The position numbers and the translations under genes were made by a program. Below are positions 47,698 through 57,812 of a stretch of DNA of 64,000 nt, one piece after another. The notes beneath the pieces were generated by a model. The model saw nothing but the letters and a program-made list of their open reading frames with translations, made no database searches and was not told where the DNA came from. The stretch comes from Erwinia sp. 198 (GTDB lineage Bacteria; Pseudomonadota; Gammaproteobacteria; Enterobacterales; Enterobacteriaceae), in contig NZ_RHUM01000004.1 of the NCBI RefSeq assembly GCF_003937915.1, forward strand, positions 223,840 to 287,839, read 5' to 3'. Numbering within the stretch: position 1 is the first letter of the stretch; each line of letters starts with the position of its first letter.

Positions 47698-49644
47698 GTG
47701 AATATTTTAGGGTTCTTTCAAAGGCTGGGGCGCTCCTTACAGCTACCGATAGCCGTATTACCAGTGGCGGCGCTGATGTTGCGCTTTGGTCAGCCTGATC
47801 TATTGAATATGCCGTTTATTGCGCAGGCTGGCGGGGCGATTTTTGACAATCTGGCGTTAATCTTCGCTATCGGGGTAGCTTCTACATGGTCTAAAGACAA
47901 CGCAGGCGCAGCCGCGCTGGCAGGGGCCGTAGGCTACTTTATTCTGACTAAAGCCATGATCACCATTAATCCGGCGATCAATATGGGCGTGCTGGCGGGG
48001 ATCGTCACTGGCCTGGTGGCGGGTGCCACCTATAACCGCTGGGCGGATATCAAACTGCCCGATTTTCTCAGCTTTTTCGGCGGCAAGCGTTTCGTTCCTA
48101 TCGCAACCGGCTTCTTCTGTTTGATCCTGGCCGCTGTGTTTGGCTACGTCTGGCCGCCCGTGCAAAACGCCATTCATGCGGGCGGCGAGTGGATTGTCTC
48201 AGCTGGCGCGTTTGGCGCGGGCGTCTTTGGCTTCGTTAACCGTCTGCTGATCCCAACGGGTTTACATCAGGTACTGAATACCATCGCCTGGTTCCAGATC
48301 GGCGATTTCACCAACGCCGCCGGCGCCGTTTTCCATGGCGATATCAACCGTTTCTATGCGGGCGACGGCACGGCGGGCATGTTTATGTCCGGCTTCTTCC
48401 CAATCATGATGTTTGGCCTGCCCGGCGCGGCGCTGGCCATGTATATGGCCGCGCCGAAAGCGCGTCGTCCTATGGTTGGCGGTATGCTGCTTTCGGTAGC
48501 GGTCACCGCTTTCCTGACCGGCGTGACGGAGCCGCTGGAATTCCTGTTTATGTTCCTGGCGCCGATGCTTTATCTGATCCACGCCATCCTGACGGGCATT
48601 AGTCTTTATGTAGCGACGGCGCTGGGTATCCATGCCGGTTTCTCTTTCTCTGCGGGCGCAATCGACTATGTGCTGATGTATAACCTGCCGGCGGCCAGCA
48701 GCAATGTCTGGGTACTGCTGGTAATGGGCGCTATCGCATTTGTGGTTTACTTTGCGCTGTTCAGCGCGGTTATCCGCATGATGGATCTGAAAACGCCGGG
48801 CCGTGAGGAGGCGACCATGCAGCCGGAGGAAGAGGCTAACAGCAACACGGAAGAGGGGCTGGAACAGCTTTCGCGCCACTATATTGCCGCCGTCGGCGGG
48901 TCGGAAAACCTGAACGTTATTGATGCCTGCATTACCCGCCTGCGTCTTTCCGTCAAAGATGCCGCGCAGGTAAACGATGCGGCCTGTAAGCGTCTGGGCG
49001 CATCAGGCGTGGTGAAGCTGAACAAGCAAACTATTCAGGTTATTATCGGCGCCAAAGCGGAATCCGTGGCGGAGACGATGAAAAAAATCATTGCCAAAGG
49101 GCCGGTCGCGCCGATTGCGGTCAGCGCCGTCGCCGCGACCGTTGCGCCAACCACGCCGCCTGCACCGGCCGCCGCTGCGAAGGGCGTGCTTGAAACGCTG
49201 CTGGCGCCGGTAAGCGGAGAAGTTGTGGCGCTGGAGCAGGTGCCGGATGAGGCTTTCGCCAGCAAGGCGGTCGGCGAGGGCGTAGCCATCAGGCCAACCG
49301 GCAGTACGGTGGTCTCGCCTGCCAGCGGTACCATACTGAAAATCTTCAACACCAACCATGCCTTCTGTCTGGAAACGGAGAAAGGTCTGGAAGTGGTGGT
49401 GCATATGGGCATCGACACCGTCGCGCTGGAAGGAAAGGGCTTTACGCGGCTGGTAGAAGAGGGCGCACAGGTTAAAGCGGGTGAACCGATTCTGGAGATG
49501 GATCTGGCCTGGCTTAACAGCCATGCGAAATCGATGATCAGCCCGGTCGTGGTCACCAATATTGAAGATTTTAGCGGCATCAGGCTGGTTGCGGGCGATA
49601 CCGTCATTGCGGGCGAAAGTCCACTTTGCGAAATTACCGGCTGA
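47698..49644 (+). CDS. nagE: N-acetylglucosamine PTS permease EIICBA NagE
   Basis: A 648-aa fused PTS protein. The EIIC membrane domain covers about residues 1-360, EIIB about 390-465 with phospho-Cys in DACITRLRLSV, and EIIA about 500-645 with phospho-His in VVHMGIDTV; Pro/Ala-rich linkers join them. It takes up and phosphorylates GlcNAc. The start is GTG with AGGGGG upstream. Length equals E. coli NagE (648). A terminator follows. Confidence 0.97.
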   Translation: MNILGFFQRLGRSLQLPIAVLPVAALMLRFGQPDLLNMPFIAQAGGAIFDNLALIFAIGVASTWSKDNAGAAALAGAVGYFILTKAMITINPAINMGVLAGIVTGLVAGATYNRWADIKLPDFLSFFGGKRFVPIATGFFCLILAAVFGYVWPPVQNAIHAGGEWIVSAGAFGAGVFGFVNRLLIPTGLHQVLNTIAWFQIGDFTNAAGAVFHGDINRFYAGDGTAGMFMSGFFPIMMFGLPGAALAMYMAAPKARRPMVGGMLLSVAVTAFLTGVTEPLEFLFMFLAPMLYLIHAILTGISLYVATALGIHAGFSFSAGAIDYVLMYNLPAASSNVWVLLVMGAIAFVVYFALFSAVIRMMDLKTPGREEATMQPEEEANSNTEEGLEQLSRHYIAAVGGSENLNVIDACITRLRLSVKDAAQVNDAACKRLGASGVVKLNKQTIQVIIGAKAESVAETMKKIIAKGPVAPIAVSAVAATVAPTTPPAPAAAAKGVLETLLAPVSGEVVALEQVPDEAFASKAVGEGVAIRPTGSTVVSPASGTILKIFNTNHAFCLETEKGLEVVVHMGIDTVALEGKGFTRLVEEGAQVKAGEPILEMDLAWLNSHAKSMISPVVVTNIEDFSGIRLVAGDTVIAGESPLCEITG

Positions 49645-49663
49645 GGGCAGCGGTAAAAAAACG

Positions 49664-49692
49664 AGGGCGGGAAGCGATTCCCGCCCTTTTTT
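49664..49692 (+). terminator. nagE terminator
   Basis: AGGGCGGGA, 6-base loop, TCCCGCCCT followed by TTTTTT. Confidence 0.92.
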
Positions 49693-49785
49693 ATGCGATA
49701 CGCTAACAAACGGTTGTTTCCCTGAACGGCTTTGTGGATCATACTCCGTTATTTCACGCACTACAGTATTCCAGAGGATATTAAG

Positions 49786-51453
49786 ATGAGTGAGGCTGAA
49801 GCCCGCCCAACTAACTTTATTCGTCAGATCATCGACGAAGATCTGGCGAACGGTAAGCACACTAGCGTGCATACTCGCTTCCCGCCGGAGCCGAACGGCT
49901 ATTTGCATATTGGTCACGCCAAATCAATCTGCCTGAACTTTGGTATTGCTCAGGATTACCAGGGCGAGTGCAATTTGCGTTTCGACGACACTAACCCGGT
50001 CAAAGAAGATCTGGAGTATGTCGAATCAATCAAGCGTGACGTACAGTGGCTGGGCTTCGAGTGGAGCGGCAAGGTCCGTTATTCCTCTGACTATTTTGAC
50101 CAGCTGCATCATTATGCCGTTGAGTTGATTAATAAAGGTCTGGCCTATGTAGATGAGCTGTCGCCGGAGCAGATCCGTGAGTATCGCGGCACCCTGACCT
50201 CGCCGGGTAAAAACAGCCCGTATCGCGATCGCAGCGTAGAAGAAAACCTGGCGCTGTTTGAGAAAATGCGCAACGGCGAATTCGCCGAGGGCAGCGCCTG
50301 CCTGCGTGCCAAAATCGATATGGCCTCTAACTTTATCGTTATGCGCGATCCGGTACTCTATCGCATCAAGTTTGCCGAACATCACCAGACCGGCAATAAG
50401 TGGTGCATCTACCCGATGTATGACTTCACCCACTGCATTTCCGACGCCCTGGAAGGCATTACGCATTCGCTTTGTACGCTGGAGTTCCAGGACAACCGTC
50501 GCCTGTACGATTGGGTGCTGGACAATATCACCATCCCGACGCATCCGCGCCAGTACGAGTTTTCGCGCCTGAATCTTGAATACGCCATCATGTCCAAGCG
50601 CAAGCTGAACCTGCTGGTAACCGAAAAAATCGTGGAAGGCTGGGACGATCCGCGCATGCTGACCGTTTCCGGTTTGCGCCGTCGCGGCTATTCGGCCGCC
50701 TCGATCCGCGAGTTCTGCCGTCGCATTGGCATTACCAAGCAGGACAACATTGTTGAGATGGCGTCGCTGGAATCCTGTATCCGCGACGATCTCAATGAAA
50801 ACGCGCCGCGTGCTATGGCCGTTCTCGATCCGGTTAAGCTGGTGATTGAGAATCTGCCGGCCAACCATGAAGAAATCATCACCATGCCGAACCATCCGAA
50901 CAAGCCGGAGATGGGAACGCGTGAAGTGCCGTTCAGCCGTGAGATTTATATCGATCGTGCGGATTTCCGTGAAGAAGCCAACAAGCACTATAAGCGTCTG
51001 GTGCTGGGTAAAGAAGTTCGTCTGCGTAACGCTTACGTCATTAAAGCCGAGCGCGTGGCTAAAGATGAAGAAGGCAACATCACCTGCCTGTTCTGCACCT
51101 GCGACGTCGATACGCTGAGTAAAGATCCGGCTGACGGACGCAAGGTGAAAGGCGTGATCCATTGGGTATCCGCCGAGCATGCGCTGCCGGCCGAGTTCCG
51201 TCTTTACGATCGTCTGTTCAGCGTGCCGAATCCTGGCGGCGCCGAGGATTTTCTGACCACGATTAACCCGGACTCGCTGGTTATCCGTCAGGGCTTTGTC
51301 GAGCCGGGTCTGAAGGCCGCGGAAGCGTCCAGTCCGTTCCAGTTTGAGCGTGAAGGCTATTTCTGCGCGGACAGCGTTTACTCCAGCAGCAGCCATCTGG
51401 TGTTTAACCGCACGGTCGGCCTGCGCGATACCTGGGCTAAAAGCGGTGAATAG
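49786..51453 (+). CDS. glnS: Glutaminyl-tRNA synthetase
   Basis: A 555-aa class I synthetase with HIGH motif ([18 protein letters not shown]) and KMSKS variant MSKRKLN. I choose ATG 49786 ([14 protein letters not shown]), preceded by AGAGGA; it gives E. coli length (554). It follows nagE as in E. coli. Confidence 0.98.
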   Translation: MSEAEARPTNFIRQIIDEDLANGKHTSVHTRFPPEPNGYLHIGHAKSICLNFGIAQDYQGECNLRFDDTNPVKEDLEYVESIKRDVQWLGFEWSGKVRYSSDYFDQLHHYAVELINKGLAYVDELSPEQIREYRGTLTSPGKNSPYRDRSVEENLALFEKMRNGEFAEGSACLRAKIDMASNFIVMRDPVLYRIKFAEHHQTGNKWCIYPMYDFTHCISDALEGITHSLCTLEFQDNRRLYDWVLDNITIPTHPRQYEFSRLNLEYAIMSKRKLNLLVTEKIVEGWDDPRMLTVSGLRRRGYSAASIREFCRRIGITKQDNIVEMASLESCIRDDLNENAPRAMAVLDPVKLVIENLPANHEEIITMPNHPNKPEMGTREVPFSREIYIDRADFREEANKHYKRLVLGKEVRLRNAYVIKAERVAKDEEGNITCLFCTCDVDTLSKDPADGRKVKGVIHWVSAEHALPAEFRLYDRLFSVPNPGGAEDFLTTINPDSLVIRQGFVEPGLKAAEASSPFQFEREGYFCADSVYSSSSHLVFNRTVGLRDTWAKSGE

Positions 51454-51467
51454 GTCGTGATTTAACA

Positions 51468-51494
51468 AAAAAGCAGCCTTTAGGCTGCTTTTTT
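51468..51494 (+). terminator. glnS terminator
   Basis: AAGCAGCCT, short loop, AGGCTGCTT followed by a run of T. Confidence 0.9.
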
Positions 51495-51706
51495 TTTGGA
51501 TAATGTATTTAACTGCTTAACGGCTGAAAAACAAATATAAGACAACCTGTTTTACATCATAGTTTACGACGACAATAATTGTTATTAATTGCCAGTCACC
51601 TGACCAGTAAATATAATTGGCGCGTGGTCGGTTAATTACTGTTTGTTATTTTTTATATTTTAAGATTATTTATTTTTTTTGTATTTCTTTCGAGAAGGAT
51701 TTCTAA

Positions 51707-53110
51707 ATGCACTCTGTCAATTTAGCGCGGAAAGCGCTGGCGATAGCTGTCGCCTGCGGATCTACCCTTGTCGGCAGCTTTTATGTTCCTGCTGCTTCCG
51801 CCGACGGTTTTATTGATGACTCGACGCTGACCGGCGGGATTTATTACTGGCAGCGGCAACGCGACAGAAAAGAAATGGATCCGGTTCATAATAAGTATGG
51901 CCAGTACACGGAAAATCTTCATCATGCCACTTTTAACGGCAGCCTCGATTTCTCTTCAGGCTATGCGGCGGATTTTATCGGTATAGAGCTGGGCGTGCAT
52001 GGTGCACTGCAGCTCGCGGGAACCGGGCCTGCCGCGCCGAATGAAATCGCTTTCAGCAATGCAAAAAAACGCTGGGACGAAAGATTCGATGGCGACGCCG
52101 ACGGCGCTTCCTTTTATAAAGCGGCTGTTAAGCTGAAGCATGATAATTATTGGTTAAAAGCAGGTTATATACAGCCTCAGGGACAAACGCTAATTGTGCC
52201 GCAATGGGGGTTTGTACCCGGCACCTATCGCGGATTTGAAGTCGGCTCGGTTTATGATTTTGATGATGCGGGCGCGCTTTCCCTCTCATATATGTGGACG
52301 GATGAATATAAAGCGCCGTGGTATCGTAAAATGTATAATTTTCGTAAACCCGATTTAAAAACGGAAATAAAATATCTTCACTCCCTCGGCATAAAGTACG
52401 ATTTTAAAAACAAGCTGGTGCTGGAAGGGGCGCTGGGTCAGGCAGAAAATTATATGGAGCAGTATTTTAGCGAAGTGTCCTGGGCGTTTCCTGTTGCCGG
52501 CAACGATCTGCATACCAGCTGGCAATTTTACGGTGCGCGTAATAAGGAACAGGGCGGCGTAAACAATATCAATAATGTTTATGATGGCCTGGCCTGGCTG
52601 CAGGCCGTGACGCTGAACTACAAAACCGGCCCGTTTGATTTTCGCGTTGAGGGCACCATGGTAAAAGCCCACGGCAACCAGGGCTTTTTTCTGGCGCGCA
52701 TGACGCCGGTAGGGGCGACCTCCAACGGGCGTAACGACGTCTGGTGGGATTCCCGCAGCGACTTTAACGCCAACGGGCAGAAGGCGCTGTATGGCGGCGT
52801 GATGTACGACCTGAAAGGCTGGCAAATGCCGGGCTGGGCGGTAGGCACTTCTTATGCTTACGGCTGGGATGCCCGTCCATCCACGGATCCGATTTACGAT
52901 CAAAGCATGCGCCGCAGCGAGTCTGCCTGGAATATGGATCTGCGCTACACGGTACAGCATGGTCGCGCCAAAGATACGCAGGTCAACCTGCACTATACCC
53001 GTTACAAAAACCATTCTGATATTCCCAGCTTCAGCAACGGCTACGGCAATATGTTTCAGGACGAAAAGGACGTGAGGCTGACCGTGATCGCGCCTTTCAC
53101 CGTGTTTTGA
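51707..53110 (+). CDS. chiP: Chitoporin ChiP (OprD-type chitooligosaccharide porin)
   Basis: A 467-aa outer-membrane porin: signal peptide (MHSVNLARKALAIAVACGST, cleavage near AASA), then FIDDSTLTGGIYYWQRQRDRKE, the typical OprD-family N-terminus, and many alternating beta strands. The final strand VRLTVIAPFTVF ends in Phe. It lets chitooligosaccharides cross the outer membrane. Length matches E. coli ChiP (468). In E. coli it is repressed by NagC and silenced by the small RNA ChiX at its ribosome-binding site. The AT-rich upstream region (51495-51706) should hold this control. A GH20 enzyme, not chiQ, follows. Confidence 0.96.
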   Translation: MHSVNLARKALAIAVACGSTLVGSFYVPAASADGFIDDSTLTGGIYYWQRQRDRKEMDPVHNKYGQYTENLHHATFNGSLDFSSGYAADFIGIELGVHGALQLAGTGPAAPNEIAFSNAKKRWDERFDGDADGASFYKAAVKLKHDNYWLKAGYIQPQGQTLIVPQWGFVPGTYRGFEVGSVYDFDDAGALSLSYMWTDEYKAPWYRKMYNFRKPDLKTEIKYLHSLGIKYDFKNKLVLEGALGQAENYMEQYFSEVSWAFPVAGNDLHTSWQFYGARNKEQGGVNNINNVYDGLAWLQAVTLNYKTGPFDFRVEGTMVKAHGNQGFFLARMTPVGATSNGRNDVWWDSRSDFNANGQKALYGGVMYDLKGWQMPGWAVGTSYAYGWDARPSTDPIYDQSMRRSESAWNMDLRYTVQHGRAKDTQVNLHYTRYKNHSDIPSFSNGYGNMFQDEKDVRLTVIAPFTVF

Positions 53111-53165
53111 TGCCCTGTGCTGCCAGACCCGGCCGCGGCAAAAGCGCATCGGACGGGGAAGACGC

Positions 53166-53189
53166 TTTTTTCTGCTGACGGCAGAAAAA
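53166..53189 (+). repeat. Hairpin between chiP and the GH20 gene
   Basis: TTTTTCTGC, 4-base loop, GGCAGAAAAA about 25 bases before the GH20 start. It may be a weak terminator for chiP or a leader stem for the next gene. Confidence 0.5.
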
Positions 53190-53213
53190 CTTAAATAGCG
53201 GACGAGGAAAGAA

Positions 53214-55865
53214 ATGAAAAAATTGAGAGTAACACTTGTGGCGACAGCACTGATGATGGCCAGCGGCAGCGCCGTTGCGGATCAACGCGTCGTCGATCAA
53301 ATCAGCCGGTTTGGCGTAAAGTATACCGTTAACGATAACCATGCCGCGCTGCACGGCGTTGATTGTGCGGCGCTGGGGGCTGACTGGGCTTCCTGCAACA
53401 GGGCAACGATTACCTTAACTAACCCCGGCGAAGCGCTAACCAGTAAAAACTGGGCTATCTGGCTGCCCAATATTCGTCAGACGCTGCGGGTGGACAACGA
53501 CCAGTTCCGCATGGTGCACGTGGTAGGGGATCTGACGCGGCTGGAGCCAACCGAAAAGTTTACCGGTTTCGCCGCCGGCGAATCGGTGGATATTCCCATC
53601 GTTAACGAATACTGGCAGCTGTTTATCACGGACGTGATGCCGCGCTGGTACGTTACTTCCGAAAACGCGCAGCCTAAAATCATCGCCAGCACGGATACGG
53701 AGGATCTGACCTCGTTTGTCTCGCCGATGGATAACCACTGGAAGCGGACGGCCGACGATCGCAACGTGCTGATGACGCCCGTCAGCCGCTTTGAAAAAAA
53801 CAGCGATACGCCACAGCTCGCTGCCGAAGCGCTGCGCGGACAGATCCTGCCGACGCCGCTGCATATTACTCTCCATGCGGAGGATGCCGATTTAAGCCGG
53901 GGCGTGCAGTTCGAGCTGACCGGGCTTAACGCCGATTCCGCAGAAGCGGTAAGGGATCGTTTTGCGCTGCTTGGCCTGGCAGAAAATGGGCAGGGTTATG
54001 TTATCAAAAGCAAGCTTGCGCCCGCCGTTTTCACGGGCAACGAGGCGGTTTCCGGCGCCTACAGGCTGAGCGTCCGCGCGCAGGAAGCGCGGGTGGAAGG
54101 TTTTGACGAGGCGGGGATCTATTACGGCATGATGTCCATTCTGTCGCTGCTGCCGGCCAGCGGCGAACAGAAGATCGCTACTCTGGACGTCACCGATGCA
54201 CCACGCATGGCGTATCGCGGTATTTTTCTCGATATCGGCCGTAACTTCCACAGCAAAGAGGCGGTGCTGCGCCTGTTGGATCAGATGGCGGCGGTTAAAC
54301 TCAATAAATTCCATTTTCATCTGAGCGATGATGAAGGCTGGCGTATTGAGATCCCCGGCCTGCCGGAGCTGACCGGGATCGGGGCCAGACGCTGCCACGA
54401 TCTGACGGAGCAGCGCTGTCTGCTGCCGCAGCTGGGATCCGGGCCTTTCGCTGACGCCCAGGGCAATGGCTATCTGACCCGCGACGACTACATTACTATT
54501 CTACGCTATGCCAAAGCGCGCGGCATCGAAGTCATCCCGGAAATCGATATGCCCGCTCATGCCAGGGCGGCGGTTATTGCTATGGAAGCCCGCTACAACC
54601 GGCTGATGAAAGAAGGTAAGGCCAAAGAGGCAAACGAGTACCGTCTGGTCGATCCGACTGATACTTCAAACACGACTTCCGTGCAGTTTTACGATCGTAC
54701 CAGCTATCTGAATCCCTGCCTGGATTCCTCCATGCGTTTTGTTGATAAGGTGATTAGCGAAATCCAGGCAATGCATCAGGCGGCCGGCGTGCCGTTAACC
54801 ACCTGGCACTTTGGCGGCGACGAGGCGAAAAATATCCGCCTGGGCGCTGGCTATACCGATGCGGCCAATCCCGAAGTGGGCAAGGGCAGGATCGATTTGA
54901 GCAAGGAAGATAAACCCTGGTCGAAATCGCAGGTTTGTCAGGCACTGGTGAAATCGGGCAAGGTCGCGGATATGGATCATCTGCCCAGCTACTTTGGCAA
55001 AAAGGTCAGCGAGCGGGTAAACGCGCACGGTATAGAAAAGATGCAGGCGTGGCAGGATGGCCTGAAGGACGCGAAGGGCGCTAAAGACTTTGCGACCAAA
55101 CGCATGGGGGTTAATTTCTGGGACACGCTTTTCTGGGGCGGCTTTGACAGCGTTAACGACTGGGCTAACAAAGGCTATGAGGTCACCGTCTCCAGCCCGG
55201 ACTATCTCTATATGGATTTCCCTTATGAGGTTAATCCGCTGGAAAGGGGCTATTACTGGGGTACCCGCTTCAACGACGAGCGTAAAATGTTCAGCTTCGC
55301 GCCGGACAATATGCCGCAGAATGCAGAGACATCGGTGGATCGCGACGGTAACTTCTTTGATGCTAAATCCGATAAGCCCTGGCCGGGCGTGTATGGGATT
55401 TCAGCCCAGCTCTGGAGCGAAACCGTACGTACCGACGAGCAGATGGAGTGGATGATTTTCCCACGCGCTCTGGCCGTGGCGGAGCGCGGCTGGCATCGTG
55501 CCGCCTGGGAGCAGACTTACCAGGCCGGACATGAGTATAAAGGCGGCGAAACAAGGCATGTCGATCGGGCGACGTTGAACAGGGACTGGCAGCGTTATGC
55601 AAACCTGCTGGGCCAGCGCGAGCTGCCGAAAATGGATAAAGCCGGGATCAACTATCGTCTGCCGCAGCCGGGTGCACGTATTGTCGCGGGCAGGCTGGAG
55701 GCCAATATTGCACTGCCTGGCGTGGCTATCGACTACTCGCTGGACGGTGGCAACAGCTGGCAGCGCTATCATGACAGCGCCCGTCCGTCGGTTTCCGGTG
55801 AGGTCTTGATCCGCGCCGTCAGTAGCGACGGCAAGCGCTTCAGCCGCGTGGAGAGCCTGAAATAG
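53214..55865 (+). CDS. GH20 beta-N-acetylhexosaminidase (chitobiase)
   Basis: An 883-aa periplasmic enzyme that splits chitobiose and longer chitooligosaccharides to GlcNAc. After a signal peptide (ending SAVAD) come the N-terminal chitobiase domain, the GH20 alpha/beta domain 2, the catalytic barrel with Asp536-Glu537 in HFGGDEAKN, and a C-terminal Ig-like domain (LPGVAIDYSLDGGNSW). The four-domain layout and length match Serratia chitobiase (885 aa). It follows chiP at 103 bases, so the two are probably co-transcribed; in Serratia marcescens the order is chiP-chiQ-ctb. A bidirectional terminator follows. Confidence 0.95.
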   Translation: MKKLRVTLVATALMMASGSAVADQRVVDQISRFGVKYTVNDNHAALHGVDCAALGADWASCNRATITLTNPGEALTSKNWAIWLPNIRQTLRVDNDQFRMVHVVGDLTRLEPTEKFTGFAAGESVDIPIVNEYWQLFITDVMPRWYVTSENAQPKIIASTDTEDLTSFVSPMDNHWKRTADDRNVLMTPVSRFEKNSDTPQLAAEALRGQILPTPLHITLHAEDADLSRGVQFELTGLNADSAEAVRDRFALLGLAENGQGYVIKSKLAPAVFTGNEAVSGAYRLSVRAQEARVEGFDEAGIYYGMMSILSLLPASGEQKIATLDVTDAPRMAYRGIFLDIGRNFHSKEAVLRLLDQMAAVKLNKFHFHLSDDEGWRIEIPGLPELTGIGARRCHDLTEQRCLLPQLGSGPFADAQGNGYLTRDDYITILRYAKARGIEVIPEIDMPAHARAAVIAMEARYNRLMKEGKAKEANEYRLVDPTDTSNTTSVQFYDRTSYLNPCLDSSMRFVDKVISEIQAMHQAAGVPLTTWHFGGDEAKNIRLGAGYTDAANPEVGKGRIDLSKEDKPWSKSQVCQALVKSGKVADMDHLPSYFGKKVSERVNAHGIEKMQAWQDGLKDAKGAKDFATKRMGVNFWDTLFWGGFDSVNDWANKGYEVTVSSPDYLYMDFPYEVNPLERGYYWGTRFNDERKMFSFAPDNMPQNAETSVDRDGNFFDAKSDKPWPGVYGISAQLWSETVRTDEQMEWMIFPRALAVAERGWHRAAWEQTYQAGHEYKGGETRHVDRATLNRDWQRYANLLGQRELPKMDKAGINYRLPQPGARIVAGRLEANIALPGVAIDYSLDGGNSWQRYHDSARPSVSGEVLIRAVSSDGKRFSRVESLK

Positions 55866-55878
55866 TCGGGGCGCAGGC

Positions 55879-55911
55879 AAAAAAAACCGGTGAGCGATCG
55901 CCGGTTTTTTA
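55879..55911. terminator. Bidirectional terminator between the GH20 gene and fur
   Basis: AAAAAACCGG, loop with GATCG, CCGGTTTTTT, shared by the two convergent genes. Confidence 0.88.
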
Positions 55912-55921
55912 TTGAAATCGA

Positions 55922-56365
55922 TTACTTATCGTGCAGCGTGTCGTCTTCACGACAGTCGCCGGTAGCGCAGTGGCCGTAAAGATAGAGGCTGTGGTTGCTG
56001 AGCTTGATACCGTGCTTCGTCGCAATATCACGCTGACGGGATTCAATAGACTCGTCGCTGAATTCAATTACTTTGCCGCAGTCCAGGCAGATAAGGTGAT
56101 CGTGGTGCTGCTGCTGGGTCAGTTCAAACACGGACTTGCCGCCTTCGAAGTTATGACGGGTCACGATCCCCGCATCGTCAAACTGGTTCAGAACGCGGTA
56201 AACCGTCGCCAGGCCAATCTCTTCGCCCATGTCGATCAGGCGTTTATACAAATCTTCCGCACTGACGTGATGGCTCTCTGGTTCCTGAAGCACTTCCAGA
56301 ATTTTCAGTCGAGGAAGCGTGACTTTCAGGCCGGCCTTCTTTAATGCGGTGTTATTGTCAGTCAT
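55922..56365 (-). CDS. fur: Ferric uptake regulator Fur
   Basis: A 147-aa iron-dependent repressor with an N-terminal winged helix (KVTLPRLKILEVLQEPESHHVSAEDLYKRL as segments) and the metal sites HHDHLICLDCGK plus the second Cys pair CATGDCRED near the C-terminus. Length matches E. coli (148). It is downstream of fldA, as in E. coli, but has its own promoter. Confidence 0.98.
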   Translation of the reverse strand: MTDNNTALKKAGLKVTLPRLKILEVLQEPESHHVSAEDLYKRLIDMGEEIGLATVYRVLNQFDDAGIVTRHNFEGGKSVFELTQQQHHDHLICLDCGKVIEFSDESIESRQRDIATKHGIKLSNHSLYLYGHCATGDCREDDTLHDK

Positions 56366-56447
56366 GCGGATATTGTCCTGTTACTTTGCTGGTCACTAAG
56401 TGGCTGAAAAGCCGCGAGCATCGGTCGACGCAAAAGCTGAGCGTCTC

Positions 56448-56453
56448 ATTATA
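56448..56453 (-). promoter_or_regulatory. -10 element of a fur promoter
   Basis: A perfect TATAAT on the minus strand 83 bases upstream of the fur start. A -35 element is not clear. The position suits the fur-proximal promoter known in E. coli. Confidence 0.6.
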
Positions 56454-56670
56454 GAACCGATGCCTTGAAGAAACCACAGCGGAGATGCAAAACCATCAGG
56501 GGATGTAAGGATAAGAAGTCGTTACGTCCGGAAAAGCAAGCACCCATTTACGCTGGGTTGTCAGTTCGCTCTGCCTGATTTTCGGCGCCGCAGAAGCGGA
56601 GGCGGAGCAGTGCTATTGTACCGTTTTGACGGTAAAAGTTACAAATATGTATCTATCACTTCTATAGAAA

Positions 56671-56708
56671 AAACCATTGGCCCGCTGTGGATACGTACCG
56701 CGGGCCAA
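56671..56708 (-). terminator. fldA terminator
   Basis: Minus strand TTGGCCCGC, loop, GCGGGCCAA, then TGGTTTTTT, just after the fldA stop. Confidence 0.88.
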
Positions 56709-56713
56709 TGCTA

Positions 56714-57244
56714 TCACGCTTCGAGAATATCCTGGAGCTGAAGCTCGTCAGAAATCTGTTTGACCCACTTTTCAACGCGTTCGTTGGTCAGCTCCGGCTG
56801 GCGATCTTCGTCAATGGCCAGGCCAAGGAAATGGGTATCGTCCGCCAGGCCTTTAGAAGCCTCGAAATCATAGCCTTCCGTCGGCCAGTGGCCGACGATC
56901 ACCGCGCCGTTAGGCTCGATAATGTCGCGAATGGTGCCCATCGCGTCGCAGAAATATTCCGCATAGTCTTCCTGATCGCCGCAGCCAAACAGCGCGACCA
57001 GCTTGCCGTTGAAGTCGATCTCTTCCAGCGTAGGGAAGAAATCATCCCAGTCACACTGCGCTTCACCATAGTACCAGGTCGGGATGCCCAGCAGCAAAAT
57101 ATCAAAGGCTTCAAGGTCTTCTTTGCTGCTTTTAGCGATATCATGAACTTCAGCCACCTCTTTACCGAGCTGCTTCTGGATCATTTTTGCAATGTTTTCC
57201 GTATTGCCCGTATCGCTGCCAAAGAAAATGCCTACGATTGCCAT
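56714..57244 (-). CDS. fldA: Flavodoxin 1
   Basis: A 176-aa FMN electron carrier with the phosphate loop GSDTGNTENIAK and the flavin loops GIPTWYYGEAQCDWDD and FGCGDQEDYAEYFCDA. It donates electrons to biotin synthase, MiaB, LipA and other radical-SAM enzymes; two of those are encoded in this window. Length equals E. coli FldA. Confidence 0.98.
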   Translation of the reverse strand: MAIVGIFFGSDTGNTENIAKMIQKQLGKEVAEVHDIAKSSKEDLEAFDILLLGIPTWYYGEAQCDWDDFFPTLEEIDFNGKLVALFGCGDQEDYAEYFCDAMGTIRDIIEPNGAVIVGHWPTEGYDFEASKGLADDTHFLGLAIDEDRQPELTNERVEKWVKQISDELQLQDILEA

Positions 57245-57385
57245 GAGTTTAATAACCTCTTGAAACTTAATGATATGCGGCGGCTAGCCTGAAAATGTTA
57301 AGGGCAATAATAGCAGACAGCAACAGGGGGATAAACGGCTAATCCGCCTGCATTTGTCGCTTTGTGCTTTACCGTAGCGCGTGCT

Positions 57386-57667
57386 TTAGCGCTCAGGCCT
57401 GGCTAACTGCGCCATGACCATCTCTTCTATCAGTTCGCTGCGGCTCATATTACGCTGCTCGGCGAGCTGGTTCAGGGCGTCAACCGCGTCACTGTTCATT
57501 TTCAGTTCTACGCGCTTCAGCCCGCGCACTTTATCACGCTTAAGCTGGTTGCGTTTGTTAATGCGCAACTGCTCATCACGTGCCAGTGGATTGGTTTTGG
57601 GTCGTCCCGGTCGACGCTCGTCTGCGAACAGATCGATCGTGGTGCGGTCCGTGTTTTCTTTTGCCAT
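57386..57667 (-). CDS. ybfE: YbfE ribbon-helix-helix type protein
   Basis: A 93-aa basic protein (MAKENTDRTTIDLFADERRPGRPKTNP) with a C-terminal RHH-like segment (VELKMNSDAVDALNQLAEQRNMSRSELIEEM). It is LexA-regulated in E. coli; I see no clear LexA box here. Start 57667 follows the E. coli N-terminus; the longer reading is not supported. Confidence 0.92.
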   Translation of the reverse strand: MAKENTDRTTIDLFADERRPGRPKTNPLARDEQLRINKRNQLKRDKVRGLKRVELKMNSDAVDALNQLAEQRNMSRSELIEEMVMAQLARPER

Positions 57668-57812
57668 AGAATCGTGATACTGAAGGCTGGAGTTCTGATG
57701 GATTGAGCCGTTAGCGTTTGCGGCCGGTGCCGTCGACAAATTTTAGCGCGCCATCATACCCCAGTGAAAGTCGCGACGACAATTATTTAGCCTTTTACTG
57801 AAACATTTGTTT

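Noticed and set aside
50026-51468. 480-codon minus-strand ORF opposite glnS
   Set aside because: Shadow of glnS; no domain or ribosome-binding site.
56397-56450. Short ORF upstream of fur, as a uof-like coupling peptide
   Set aside because: Its ATG overlaps the TATAAT promoter element and it stops about 30 bases before fur, so it would not be translated from that promoter or couple to fur.
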